This document shows, piece after piece, positions 51,837 through 60,306 of a stretch of 64,000 bases of DNA (positions are counted from its first letter, which is position 1; every line of letters starts with the position of its first letter). Origin of the DNA: Micromonospora sp. RHAY321 (GTDB taxonomy: Bacteria > Actinomycetota > Actinomycetes > Mycobacteriales > Micromonosporaceae); contig NZ_JAMHIW010000018.1 in assembly GCF_023896955.1 (NCBI RefSeq), forward strand, positions 1-64,000, in the 5' to 3' direction. The notes beneath the pieces were generated by a model, which was given only the letters and a program-made list of their open reading frames with translations, did no database searches and was not told the DNA's origin. Made by a program: the position numbers and the translations under genes.

Positions 51837-51912
51837 GCCGCAGCCCCCGGCCGGTCAGGTCCCATGTCCGCCATCCTAGGCACGCCCGGCGGCCCGCCTG
51901 CGCGACGACGAA

Positions 51913-51936
51913 GGGGCGGCCCCGAAGGGCCGCCCC
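51913..51936 (-). terminator. stem-loop terminator after the TPR gene
   Basis: Perfect 10-base-pair stem GGGGCGGCCC / GGGCCGCCCC with a CGAA tetraloop, 22 bases beyond the leftward stop at 51958. Confidence 0.75.
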
Positions 51937-51957
51937 GTGCAGGTCACCGGTCCGCGC

Positions 51958-52326
51958 TCAGCGCGTTCCGCCCAGGCGGGTCTCCACCCGCTCGAGGGCG
52001 ACCCGGTAGTCGTCGTTGGCCGCGTACATCGCGGCGGCGATCCGCAGGTGCCGCAGCGCGTCCGAGTGCCGGTTCAGCCGCTCCAGCGTCCGACCCAGCA
52101 CGTGGTGCGCGTAGTGGTCGCTCGGGTCCCGGTCGACCAGCTCCCGCAGCTGCTCCTCGGCCCTGTTGAGCTGGGCCGACTGGAAGTACGCCCGGGCCAG
52201 CAGTTGCCGTACCGCCGCGTTGCCGGGTTCGGCGTCCACGATCGGCTCCAGCAGTCGGGCCGCTCCGCTCGGGTCACCGGCTTCGAAGAACATGGTCGCC
52301 CGCCGGTAGTCCGCCAGAAGATCCAT
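51958..52326 (-). CDS. tetratricopeptide repeat protein
   Basis: A 122-residue protein with about three TPR-like helix pairs (ADYRRATMFFEAGDPSGAAR, AVRQLLARAYFQSAQLNRAE, HYAHHVLGRTLERLNRHSDA). It is likely to mediate protein contacts; partner unknown. ATG 52326 has GAGGAGG at a good distance. It has its own terminator. Confidence 0.85.
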   Translation of the reverse strand: MDLLADYRRATMFFEAGDPSGAARLLEPIVDAEPGNAAVRQLLARAYFQSAQLNRAEEQLRELVDRDPSDHYAHHVLGRTLERLNRHSDALRHLRIAAAMYAANDDYRVALERVETRLGGTR

Positions 52327-52438
52327 CTGCCCACCTCCTCGGGTCGCGCCGTCACCTGTTCCGACGCTGGCACAACACCGGCCGTTTGGCGACTGTTCCC
52401 CGGGTCGGGATCGGGTCGGATTCGGCCCCCCGGGCGGG

Positions 52439-53209
52439 TCAGGTGCGGGCGTCCCGGCGCCCGGCGGCCAGCTCCCAGGCACGGACGCCGCCGACGATCC
52501 CGGCGGTGTTCGGCACCACCACCACGTCATCCCCCATCCGGGCCAGCTGCTCGGGCCGGATCAGCCGGGAGTTGCCCCCGCCCAGGTAGAGCCGGTCCCA
52601 GCGGAACACCGGACGGAGCCCGTCCACCACCTGCCGGATCCGTCGGGACCAGAACGCGTCGCCGAGCCGTCGGCGCTCCGGCTCTCCCACGTACGTGTCG
52701 TAGGTGGTGCCCCAGCGCACCGGCGCGTGGGACAGCTCCAGGTGCGGGGCGAGCACCCCGCCGTCGAAGAGGGCACTGCCCAGCCCGGTGCCGAGGGTCA
52801 GCACCAGCTCGCAGCCGGTGCCCGCGACCACCCCGGCACCGTGCACCTCGGCGTCGTTGAGCACCAGCGCCGGCACCCCGAACGCGTCGGCCAGGGCGCC
52901 CCGCGCGTCCCAGCCGGACCACTCGGCGAGCAGGTCCGGGTCGACCCGGGTACGCGGGCCGTTGCGGGTGACGTAGTGCGGAGTGGTCACCACCACGCCG
53001 TGCCGGATCATCCCGGGCACGCCGACCGTCAGCCGGTCGGCCGTCGGCAGCCGGAGGCCCAGGTCGAGCAGGGTCTGGACGAACAGCGCGGGCGGCAGCG
53101 GGTACGGCGTCGGCACCCGCAGCGGCCGGGCCCGCATCGTGCCGGCCTCGTCGAGCACCGATGCCTTGATGCCCCCGCCGCCGCAGTCGATCGCGAGTGT
53201 GGTCACCAC
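52439..53209 (-). CDS. ROK-family sugar kinase-like protein
   Basis: A 256-residue protein with the ASKHA fold of ROK kinases: AIDCGGGGIKASVLD (phosphate 1), VLTLGTGLGSALF (phosphate 2), NDAEV with catalytic Asp, and YLGGGNSRLI near the C-terminus. It lacks the CxCGxxGC zinc motif of classical ROK repressors and glucokinases, as do the polyphosphate glucokinases of actinobacteria. Sugar and phosphate donor are unknown. It starts at 53209 and is divergent from the ABC-F gene by 62 bases. Confidence 0.83.
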   Translation of the reverse strand: MVTTLAIDCGGGGIKASVLDEAGTMRARPLRVPTPYPLPPALFVQTLLDLGLRLPTADRLTVGVPGMIRHGVVVTTPHYVTRNGPRTRVDPDLLAEWSGWDARGALADAFGVPALVLNDAEVHGAGVVAGTGCELVLTLGTGLGSALFDGGVLAPHLELSHAPVRWGTTYDTYVGEPERRRLGDAFWSRRIRQVVDGLRPVFRWDRLYLGGGNSRLIRPEQLARMGDDVVVVPNTAGIVGGVRAWELAAGRRDART

Positions 53210-53271
53210 GCCGTTGAGTCTGCCCGCTGCCGCCCGGTCGTATGCGGGCGGCCGGATAGGCTGCCGTCCTG

Positions 53272-54909
53272 ATGAGCGCCACGATGATCGTCAAGGACCT
53301 CGCCGCCGGGCACGGTGACCGCCCACTCTTCGCCGGACTGGATCTGGTCGTCGCTCCCGGCGACGTGGTCGGCCTGGTCGGGCCGAACGGCGCCGGGAAG
53401 TCGACGCTGCTGCGTACCCTCGCCGGGTTGCTGCCGGTGGAGGCCGGCAGCGTTCGTCTCAGCCCGCCCACCGCGAGCGTCGGACACCTGCCGCAGGAGC
53501 CGGAGCGCCGGCCGGGCGAGACGGTGCGCGGGTTCCTGGCCCGGCGGACCGGGGTGACCGCCGCGCAGGCCGCGCTGGACGCGGCGACGGAGGCCTTGAC
53601 CGCCGGAGCGGCGGGTGCCGACGACGCGTACGGCGACGCGCTGGAGCGCTGGCTCGCGCTGGGCGGCGCGGATCTGGACGAACGGGCCGAACAGGTCACC
53701 GCCGACCTGGGGCTCGCGGTCGACCTGGACCATCCGACGACCGGGCTCTCCGGTGGCCAGGCGGCCCGGGCCGGGTTGGCTTCGCTGCTGCTCAGCCGCT
53801 ACGACGTGTTCCTGCTCGACGAGCCGACCAACGACCTGGACCTGGCCGGGCTGGAGCGGCTCGAGGAGTTCGTCACCGGGCTGCGGGCCGGCACGGTGCT
53901 GGTCAGCCACGACCGGGAGTTCCTCACCCGCACGGTGACCCGGGTGCTGGAGCTGGACCTGGCGCAGCAGCAGGTGCACCACTACGGCGGCGGTTACGCG
54001 GCCTACCTGGAGGAGCGCGAGGTGGCCCGCCGGCACGCCCGCGCGGACTTCGAGGAGTACGCCGACACGCGCGCGGGGTTGGAGGCGCGGGCGCGTACCC
54101 AGCGCGCCTGGATGGAGAAGGGCGTCAAGAACGCCCGGCGCAAGGCCACCGACAACGACAAGATCGGCCGCAAGTTCCGCAGCGAGGCGACCGAGAAGCA
54201 GGCGGCGAAGGCGAAGCAGACCGAGCGGCTGATCGAACGGCTCGACGTGGTGGAGGAGCCCCGCAAGGAGTGGGAGCTGCGGATGGAGATCGCCGCCGCA
54301 CCCCGCGCCGGCGCTGTCGTGGCCACGCTGCGCGGCGCGGTGGTACGCCGGGGCGGCTTCACCCTCGGCCCGATCGACCTTCAGATCGACTGGGCGGACC
54401 GGGTCGCGGTGACCGGGGCGAACGGCTCGGGCAAGTCCACCCTGCTGGCCGCGCTGCTCGGCCGGCTGCCGCTGGACGCCGGGACCGCCTCGCTGGGGCC
54501 CGGGGTGGTGGTCGGCGAGGTCGACCAGGCCCGTGGGCTGTTCCTCGGCGACGCGCCGCTGGTCGACGCGTTCCAGGCTGCCGTACCGGACATGTCACCG
54601 GCGGACGCGCGGACCCTGCTGGCCAAGTTCGGGCTGCGCGCGGCACACGTGCCGCGGCCGGCGGCCACCCTCTCCCCCGGCGAGCGGACCCGCGCGGCGC
54701 TGGCCCTGCTCCAGGGGCGCGGGGTCAACCTGCTGGTGCTCGACGAGCCCACCAACCACCTGGACCTGCCGGCCATCGAGCAGCTCGAATCGGCGCTGGC
54801 CAGCTATCCGGGCACGCTGCTGCTGGTCACCCACGACCGGCGAATGCTGGCCGCCATCGAGACGAACCGTCGGCTGCGGGTCGACGGCGGGCGGATCGCC
54901 GAGGATTGA
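53272..54909 (+). CDS. ABC-F family ATPase
   Basis: A 545-residue twin-ABC ATPase without membrane helices. First cassette: GPNGAGKST (37-45), TGLSGGQAAR, LLDEPTNDLDL. Second: GANGSGKST, LSPGERTRAAL, LLVLDEPTNHLDL. Between them is the basic linker (about 245-320, RARTQRAWMEKGVKNARRK) that enters the ribosome in ABC-F proteins. Members protect or adjust the ribosome, some giving antibiotic resistance. Subfamily placement is not possible by eye. ATG 53272. Confidence 0.92.
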   Translation: MSATMIVKDLAAGHGDRPLFAGLDLVVAPGDVVGLVGPNGAGKSTLLRTLAGLLPVEAGSVRLSPPTASVGHLPQEPERRPGETVRGFLARRTGVTAAQAALDAATEALTAGAAGADDAYGDALERWLALGGADLDERAEQVTADLGLAVDLDHPTTGLSGGQAARAGLASLLLSRYDVFLLDEPTNDLDLAGLERLEEFVTGLRAGTVLVSHDREFLTRTVTRVLELDLAQQQVHHYGGGYAAYLEEREVARRHARADFEEYADTRAGLEARARTQRAWMEKGVKNARRKATDNDKIGRKFRSEATEKQAAKAKQTERLIERLDVVEEPRKEWELRMEIAAAPRAGAVVATLRGAVVRRGGFTLGPIDLQIDWADRVAVTGANGSGKSTLLAALLGRLPLDAGTASLGPGVVVGEVDQARGLFLGDAPLVDAFQAAVPDMSPADARTLLAKFGLRAAHVPRPAATLSPGERTRAALALLQGRGVNLLVLDEPTNHLDLPAIEQLESALASYPGTLLLVTHDRRMLAAIETNRRLRVDGGRIAED

Positions 54910-54947
54910 TCCGTGCCGGCGGGCCGCCGCGGGGTGAGAATGACGCC

Positions 54948-55268
54948 ATGCTCAAGTGGGAGTACGCACTGCTGGTCCGTCGTCGTCAGGCGGCGACCAA
55001 CGACCTGGGCTGGGAAGTCGTCTTCGTCTGGTACGGCCCGGACGGCTCGATGGTCGACGTGACGCCGTACGGCGACACTGCGCTGGCCCACCTGAACCGG
55101 GCCGGCGACCAGGGCTGGGAACTGGTCGCGATGAGCGAGGACCCGTCCCTGCCCGGCAACAACGAGCTGCACCGCTACCACCTCAAGCGACCGAAGCCGG
55201 CCGCCCCACCGCCCCGCCAGCGGATGCGCGGTGGCGGTCGACCTGGCCGCCGCACCCTCTCCGGCTGA
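54948..55268 (+). CDS. DUF4177-like small protein
   Basis: A 106-residue protein. It begins MLKWEYALLVRRR and has the pattern LNRAGDQGWELVAMSEDP, close to the DUF4177 family core (N/lnelGaeGWElv). The C-terminus is a Pro/Arg/Gly-rich basic tail. It lies 38 bases after the ABC-F gene and may be co-transcribed. Function unknown. Confidence 0.75.
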   Translation: MLKWEYALLVRRRQAATNDLGWEVVFVWYGPDGSMVDVTPYGDTALAHLNRAGDQGWELVAMSEDPSLPGNNELHRYHLKRPKPAAPPPRQRMRGGGRPGRRTLSG

Positions 55269-55303
55269 CCGGCCCGACGGGCACGAGTCGCTGTTGAGCC
55301 TGA

Positions 55304-55335
55304 TACCTCAGAGGCATTTTTATGACTGTGAGGTA
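55304..55335. promoter_or_regulatory. TACCTCA-N18-TGAGGTA inverted repeat
   Basis: Two perfect 7-base arms, 55304-55310 and 55329-55335, with an AT-rich spacer (ATTTTTATGA) in very GC-rich surroundings. It lies in the 200-base gap 134-165 bases before the BON-methyltransferase start and just after the DUF4177-like gene. It could be an operator for the downstream gene or a hairpin at the end of the upstream transcript. Confidence 0.5.
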
Positions 55336-55468
55336 GCGCGCTCGACGCGGTCCTGCCCTGGGGACTGCGACACGCCGACCAGGGCGGCACGCCGACCCGC
55401 CGACGCGGCTGACGAGCGGGGCATACCGAGCGCGGATGCGGGTATCGCGCGGCGGGAGGTGGCCCCGA

Positions 55469-56194
55469 ATGGTCGCTTTGGCACAGACTCCGCCCTCGGC
55501 CGACCGGCTGCGGGCGATCGACGATTTCCTCGCTCAGGCGTGGGCGGACCAGGTCCGGCACGACGACCGGCTACGCGGCCTGGCGGTCGAGGTGCGGTTC
55601 GACCGGGGAGTGGCCCACGTCAGCGGTGAGGTGGCCGAGCCCGGCCAGCTGCGACTGGTCCGGGACCTGGTGGGGCGGCTGGCCGGCGTCTACGGCGTGT
55701 GGTGCCGGGTCGGCGTCGACGGGCGTGAGCCGGTGGTGGTCGACCTCGGCTGCGGCCCGACCAAGCAGTGGTCGGGCAACCTGGGGCTGGACATCTACCC
55801 GGCGCCGGGAGTCAACGCGGTGGCGGACCTCTCCGGCTCGCTGCCGCTGGCCGACAACTCGGTGGACGTCCTCTTCGCGGTGCACATCCTGGAGCACCTG
55901 CTCGACTTCCTGCCGCTGGTGGACGAGTGCCACCGGGTGCTCCGCCCGGGTGGGGTGCTGCACGTGATGAGCCCCTGGTGGGGGCATGTGAACGCGGTGG
56001 CGGACCCGACCCACGTCCGGCTGATGGACGTGCAGACGTTCAAGGGGATCTGCCAACTGCGGCCGCCGGGCACCCCACGCTGGTATCCGCTGCACGCCGG
56101 CTGCGACGGCGCCTCGATCTTCGCCGACCTGACCCCCCTGCCACCAGACGCCGACCCCGCACCCCCAACCCACCTGGCCCGCTTCTTCGACTGA
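55469..56194 (+). CDS. class I methyltransferase with N-terminal BON-like domain
   Basis: A 241-residue protein. Residues 20-85 (VEVRFDRGVAHVSGEVAEPG, LVGRLAGVYGVWCRVGV) resemble a BON domain, which is usually found in envelope and membrane-binding proteins. Residues 88-230 are a SAM methyltransferase with motif I VVDLGCGPTKQWSGN, LDIYPAPGV and FAVHILEHLLDFLPL. I chose ATG 55469 because GGGAGGTGG lies 7 bases upstream. The substrate is unknown. Confidence 0.78.
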   Translation: MVALAQTPPSADRLRAIDDFLAQAWADQVRHDDRLRGLAVEVRFDRGVAHVSGEVAEPGQLRLVRDLVGRLAGVYGVWCRVGVDGREPVVVDLGCGPTKQWSGNLGLDIYPAPGVNAVADLSGSLPLADNSVDVLFAVHILEHLLDFLPLVDECHRVLRPGGVLHVMSPWWGHVNAVADPTHVRLMDVQTFKGICQLRPPGTPRWYPLHAGCDGASIFADLTPLPPDADPAPPTHLARFFD

Positions 56195-56241
56195 CCCTCC
56201 CCGCGTCTCCTCCACCGCCATTCCCCGGGTGGGGCAGGCGG

Positions 56242-57249
56242 TCAGGGGGACTGGGTGGATTCGCGGAGTTCCAGGCGGTAGGGGGCGGAGAGTTCGCGGG
56301 CGGGGGCGGAGCGGTCGCCGTCGAGGCGTTCGGCGAGCAACTCGACGGCGAGCCGGGCGATCTGGGCCTTGTCCGGGGCGACGGTCGTCAGGGTGGGGAT
56401 CGAGAACCGGCCGTCCTCGATGTCGTCGAAGCCGACCACGGCAACGTCCTCGGGCACCCGCAGGCCGGCCTCGTGCAGGGCGCGCAGGGCGCCCAGGGCG
56501 AGTGTGTCGTTGAAGCAGAAGACGGCGTCGGGGCGTACCCCGGAGGCGAGCAGGCCGCGCATGGCGGCCGCGCCGTCGGCGCGGTGCCAGGCCGGCGCGG
56601 GCGCCACCAGGGCCTCGTCGTAGTCGAGGCCGGCGGCGCGCAGGGCGTCGGCGTAACCGGTCAGCCGCAGTCGGGCACTGGCGCCCTCGGGGGTGCGCTG
56701 CGAGCCGATGGCCGCGATGCGACGGCGGCCGAGCCGGATCAGGTGGTCGGTGATCTCCCGGGCCGCGCCGACGTTGTCGATCACCACGTGGTCCGCCGGG
56801 CCGTGGTCGACCCGCTCACCGAGCAGCACCATCGGCGTGCCGTCCAGGCCGGTCAGGTCCTCCGCGGTCAGCGCCAACGGGCTGAAGATCAGCCCGTCGA
56901 TCAGGTGGTCGGTGATGCCGGAGGCCACCACGCGTTCCTGTTCGCGACCGCCGCCGGTCTGGTCGATCAGCACCGTCCAGCTGAATTCGGCTGCTGCGGT
57001 GACCACGTGGCGGGCCAGCTCGGCGAAGTACGGGATGTCCAGTTCCGGCACGGCCAGCGCGATCACGCCCGTGCGGCCCTTGCGCAGGTGGCGGGCGGAG
57101 AGGTTGGGCCGGTAGTTCAGCTCGGCGATCGCCTCCTCGACCCGGGCCCGGGTGTCCGGACGCACGTGGACGTAGCCGTTCACCACGTTGGAGACGGTCT
57201 TCACCGAGACCCCGGCCCGTTCGGCCACATCCTTGAGCCTGTTTCGCAC
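56242..57249 (-). CDS. LacI-family repressor of the arabinoside operon
   Basis: A 335-residue repressor. Helix-turn-helix at residues 4-23 (RLKDVAERAGVSVKTVSNVV) with the hinge YRPNLSARHLRKG; the rest is the periplasmic-binding-type effector domain (IALAVPELDIPYFAEL, DGLIFSPLAL, CFNDTLALGAL). It is divergent from the GH51 gene and almost certainly controls that operon through the palindromes at 57300-57326, with arabinose or an arabino-oligosaccharide as inducer. GTG 57249 has GGGGAGG at 7 bases. Confidence 0.92.
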   Translation of the reverse strand: MRNRLKDVAERAGVSVKTVSNVVNGYVHVRPDTRARVEEAIAELNYRPNLSARHLRKGRTGVIALAVPELDIPYFAELARHVVTAAAEFSWTVLIDQTGGGREQERVVASGITDHLIDGLIFSPLALTAEDLTGLDGTPMVLLGERVDHGPADHVVIDNVGAAREITDHLIRLGRRRIAAIGSQRTPEGASARLRLTGYADALRAAGLDYDEALVAPAPAWHRADGAAAMRGLLASGVRPDAVFCFNDTLALGALRALHEAGLRVPEDVAVVGFDDIEDGRFSIPTLTTVAPDKAQIARLAVELLAERLDGDRSAPARELSAPYRLELRESTQSP

Positions 57250-57261
57250 GCCGCAACCTCC

Positions 57262-57290
57262 CCGAGGTAACCCAGCGCACCATACCTCGG
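57262..57290. promoter_or_regulatory. CCGAGGTA-N13-TACCTCGG inverted repeat before the LacI gene
   Basis: Two perfect 8-base arms (57262-57269 and 57283-57290) in the leader of the LacI-type gene, 13 bases or so beyond its start. It could be a second operator or a leader hairpin masking the ribosome site of the repressor gene. Confidence 0.5.
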
Positions 57291-57299
57291 AACCAGGTC

Positions 57300-57326
57300 T
57301 TTACAACGTTGCCTACAACGTTGTAG
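57300..57326. promoter_or_regulatory. tandem CAACGTTG operators between LacI gene and GH51 operon
   Basis: Two copies of the 8-base palindrome CAACGTTG, 57304-57311 and 57316-57323, with centres 12 bases apart. The second extends to the 14-base palindrome CTACAACGTTGTAG (57313-57326). CpG-centred palindromes of this kind are typical LacI-family operators. A -35-like TTTACA (57300) and -10-like TAGAAA (57324) at 18 bases spacing overlap them, which would fit repression by blocking polymerase. The promoter boxes are tentative. Confidence 0.7.
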
Positions 57327-57338
57327 AAACGACGGATA

Positions 57339-57369
57339 CCGGGTGAGAGCGGTGACCGCGATCACCCGG
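57339..57369 (+). promoter_or_regulatory. leader hairpin of the arabinoside operon
   Basis: CCGGGTGA (57339-57346) pairs with TCACCCGG (57362-57369) and the loop itself contains GCGGT/ACCGC-like pairing. It would form early in the GH51 mRNA leader. Confidence 0.4.
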
Positions 57370-57396
57370 CACCGGCAATGAGGAAAGGTGGCACCC

Positions 57397-58911
57397 TTGC
57401 GGACCGCTCAGCTGACGATCGACCCGGCCTTCGCGATCGGCCCGGCCGACCGACGTCTCTTCGGCTCCTTCGTCGAGCACATGGGGCGGTGCGTCTACGG
57501 CGGCATCTACGAGCCCGGCCACCCCGACGCCGACTCCCGTGGCCTCCGCCGGGACGTGCTGGAGCTGACCCGGGAACTGGGCGTCTCCGTGGTCCGCTAC
57601 CCGGGTGGCAACTTCGTCTCCGGCTACCGCTGGGAGGACGGGGTGGGCCCGGTCGGCGACCGGCCGCGCCGGCTCGACCTGGCCTGGAAGACGATCGAGA
57701 CCAACGCGTTCGGGCTGGACGAGTTCATGACCTGGGCCGCCGAGGCCGGTGTCGAGCCGATGATGGCGGTCAACCTGGGCACCCGTGGCGTCCAGGAGGC
57801 CCTGGACCTGCTGGAGTACTCCAACCACCCGGGCGGCACCGAGCTGTCCGACCTGCGGCGCAAGCACGGCGCGGAGGACCCGTACGGGGTGCGGCTGTGG
57901 TGCCTGGGCAACGAGATGGACGGCCCGTGGCAGGTCGGCCACAAGACCGCCGACGAGTACGGCCGGCTCGCCGCCGAGGCCGCCCGCGCGATGAAGATGA
58001 TCGACCCGTCGATCAGCCTGATCGCCTGCGGCAGCTCCAACCGGCGGATGCCCACGTTCGCCGCGTGGGAGGCCACCGTGCTGGAGCACACCTACGAGCA
58101 CGTCGACTACATCTCGGCGCACACCTACTACGACCCGTCCGACGGCGACCGGGCCAGCATCCTGGCCTCCGCCGTCGACATGGACAACTTCATCACCGAG
58201 GTCGTCGCGACCGCCGACCACGTGGCCGCCAAGCAGCGGCACAAGCGCAAGCTGAAGATCTCGTTCGACGAGTGGAACGTCTGGTACGAGTCCCGCCTCC
58301 AGGCCGACCTGGACCGGCGCGGCTGGGTCGAGGCGCCGGCGCTGATCGAGGACGACTTCACGGCGGTCGACGCGGTGGTCGTCGGTGACCTGCTGATCAC
58401 CCTGCTCCGGCACGCCGACCGGGTCGGTGTGGCCGCCCAGGCCCAGCTCGCCAACGTGATCGCCCCGATCCGCACCCGCAACGGCGGTCCCGCCTGGCGG
58501 CAGAGCATCTTCCACCCGTTCGCGCTGACCGCCCGGTACGCCCGCGGCACCGTGCTGCGCACCGAGCCGGTGTCGCCGCGCTACGACACGAAGAAGTACG
58601 GAGACGTGCCGGTGCTCGACACGGTCGCCGTGCACGACGAGGAGACCGGCGAGCTGACCGTCTTCGCGGTCAACCGCGGCGAGGAGGACCTGCCCCTCGA
58701 CCTGGACCTGCGCGGCCTGCCGGGCATGTCCGGTCTGTCTTTCCTGAGCCTCGCTGCCGGGTCTGACCCGTCGGCGATGAACACCGAGGCCGAGCCCGAC
58801 CGGGTGACGCCCCGGGAAATGCCCACCCCCACCCCCGACGGCGGGCGGTGCACCGTGCGCCTGCCCGCCGTGTCCTGGAGCGTGCTGCGCTTCGGCCCGG
58901 CAAACGCCTGA
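57397..58911 (+). CDS. GH51 alpha-L-arabinofuranosidase
   Basis: A 504-residue glycoside hydrolase of family 51 that removes alpha-L-arabinofuranose from arabinan, arabinoxylan or their oligosaccharides. It is intracellular, with no signal peptide. The N-terminal core shows FGSFVEHMGRCVYGGIYEP; acid/base E173 is in CLGNEMDGPW and nucleophile E292 in SFDEWNVWY. A C-terminal beta domain completes it. TTG 97 (57397) follows AAAGGTGG by 5 bases and gives the family N-terminus; GTG 57388 adds three residues and is possible. It is the first gene of the operon. Confidence 0.94.
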   Translation: MRTAQLTIDPAFAIGPADRRLFGSFVEHMGRCVYGGIYEPGHPDADSRGLRRDVLELTRELGVSVVRYPGGNFVSGYRWEDGVGPVGDRPRRLDLAWKTIETNAFGLDEFMTWAAEAGVEPMMAVNLGTRGVQEALDLLEYSNHPGGTELSDLRRKHGAEDPYGVRLWCLGNEMDGPWQVGHKTADEYGRLAAEAARAMKMIDPSISLIACGSSNRRMPTFAAWEATVLEHTYEHVDYISAHTYYDPSDGDRASILASAVDMDNFITEVVATADHVAAKQRHKRKLKISFDEWNVWYESRLQADLDRRGWVEAPALIEDDFTAVDAVVVGDLLITLLRHADRVGVAAQAQLANVIAPIRTRNGGPAWRQSIFHPFALTARYARGTVLRTEPVSPRYDTKKYGDVPVLDTVAVHDEETGELTVFAVNRGEEDLPLDLDLRGLPGMSGLSFLSLAAGSDPSAMNTEAEPDRVTPREMPTPTPDGGRCTVRLPAVSWSVLRFGPANA

Positions 58912-58971
58912 GGTCGCACCGAGTTTGACCAGGCACAATTCATCCCGTCCCCCCTTCAAGGAGATACCAGC

Positions 58972-60300
58972 ATGATCCAGAACGACATGAGCCGGCGTCG
59001 CCTGCTCGGCCTCGGTCTCGGACTCGGTGCCGCAGCGTCGCTGACCCTCGCCGGTTGCGGCGGCGGTGACAGCACCTCTGGGCCGGCGGCCGGCAACGGC
59101 GGCAAGGAGTACACCGGCCCCAAGGTGGACCTGAAGCTGTGGAACGGCTTCACCGGCGGCGACGGCGAGATCTTCAAGACGCTGGTGAACCAGTTCAACA
59201 CCGAGCACAAGAACATCGCGGTGTCGGTGGCCACATACCAGTGGGAGGACTACTACAACAAGCTCCCCGGTGCGGCCTCCAGCGGCAACGGCCCGGACAT
59301 CGCGGTCATGCACATGGACCAGCTCGCCACCTTCGCCGCCCGCGGCGTGATCACCGAGCTGGACGACGTGGCCAAGAACCTGGAGCTCGCCGAGGGCGAC
59401 TTCGCCCCCACGGTGTGGAAGGGCGGGCTCTACAACAACAAGCGGTACGGCATCCCGCTGGACATGCACCCGCTGGGCTTCTACTACAACAAGACCGTCA
59501 TGCAGAAGGCCGGCCTGGACCCGAACAAGCCGCCGGCGACCAGGGACGAGTACACGGCCGCGCTGACCGAGCTGAAGAAGGCCGGCGTGCAGGGCTTCTG
59601 GGTCAGCCCGTTCCAGTTCACCGGCGGCATGACCTTCTACTCGCTGCTCAACCAGTGGGGCGCCACCCTGTTCGACGCGGACGTGGCGAAGGCCACCTTC
59701 AACTCGGACCCGGCGGTCGAGGCGTGCACCTGGCTGGTCGACATGATCAAGCAGGGCTTCTCGCCGGCCAACGTCGGTCAGGACGCCGACTACCTGGCGT
59801 TCAAGAGCGGCAAGAACGCCTTCACCTGGAACGGCATCTGGCAGATCAACGATCTGAAGAAGAGCCCCGAGGTGCAGTGGGGCGTCGCGCCGCTCCCCCA
59901 GATCGGCAGCAAGCCGGCGGCGTGGGCCAACTCGCACAACTTCACCATCGTGAAGCAGCGGGCCAACGACGCCAACAAGGTCTCCGGCGCGAAGGTCTTC
60001 ATCAACTGGCTCAGCGAGCACTCGCTGGACTGGGCGAAGGGCGGCCAGGTGCCGGCCCGTAAGGCCGTCCGTGAGGGCGCCGAGTTCAAGGCCCTGCCGG
60101 AGATCTCGTCGCTCGCCCCCGAGCTGGAGTACGCGGCCTTCCCGCCGGCGGCTCCGGGTCTCGGCGAGGTCATGACGACCTTCTACAACTCCTTCAACGA
60201 GGCCGCGCTGGGCAAGAAGTCGCCCAAGCAGGCGCTCGACGACGGTGTGGCGAAGGCCAACAAGCAGCTCGAGGACAACCGCAAGAAGTACGGGAGCTGA
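58972..60300 (+). CDS. sugar ABC transporter substrate-binding lipoprotein
   Basis: A 442-residue extracellular solute-binding protein of family 1 (carbohydrate uptake, CUT1). The signal contains SRRRLLGLG, a twin-arginine-like motif, and the lipobox LAGC (C29). The mature part begins LKLWNGFTGGDGE, typical of CUT1 binding proteins. AAGGAGAT precedes the ATG by 5 bases. It should bind arabino-oligosaccharides, judging from the flanking enzymes. Confidence 0.92.
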   Translation: MIQNDMSRRRLLGLGLGLGAAASLTLAGCGGGDSTSGPAAGNGGKEYTGPKVDLKLWNGFTGGDGEIFKTLVNQFNTEHKNIAVSVATYQWEDYYNKLPGAASSGNGPDIAVMHMDQLATFAARGVITELDDVAKNLELAEGDFAPTVWKGGLYNNKRYGIPLDMHPLGFYYNKTVMQKAGLDPNKPPATRDEYTAALTELKKAGVQGFWVSPFQFTGGMTFYSLLNQWGATLFDADVAKATFNSDPAVEACTWLVDMIKQGFSPANVGQDADYLAFKSGKNAFTWNGIWQINDLKKSPEVQWGVAPLPQIGSKPAAWANSHNFTIVKQRANDANKVSGAKVFINWLSEHSLDWAKGGQVPARKAVREGAEFKALPEISSLAPELEYAAFPPAAPGLGEVMTTFYNSFNEAALGKKSPKQALDDGVAKANKQLEDNRKKYGS

Positions 60301-60306
60301 TAACCC

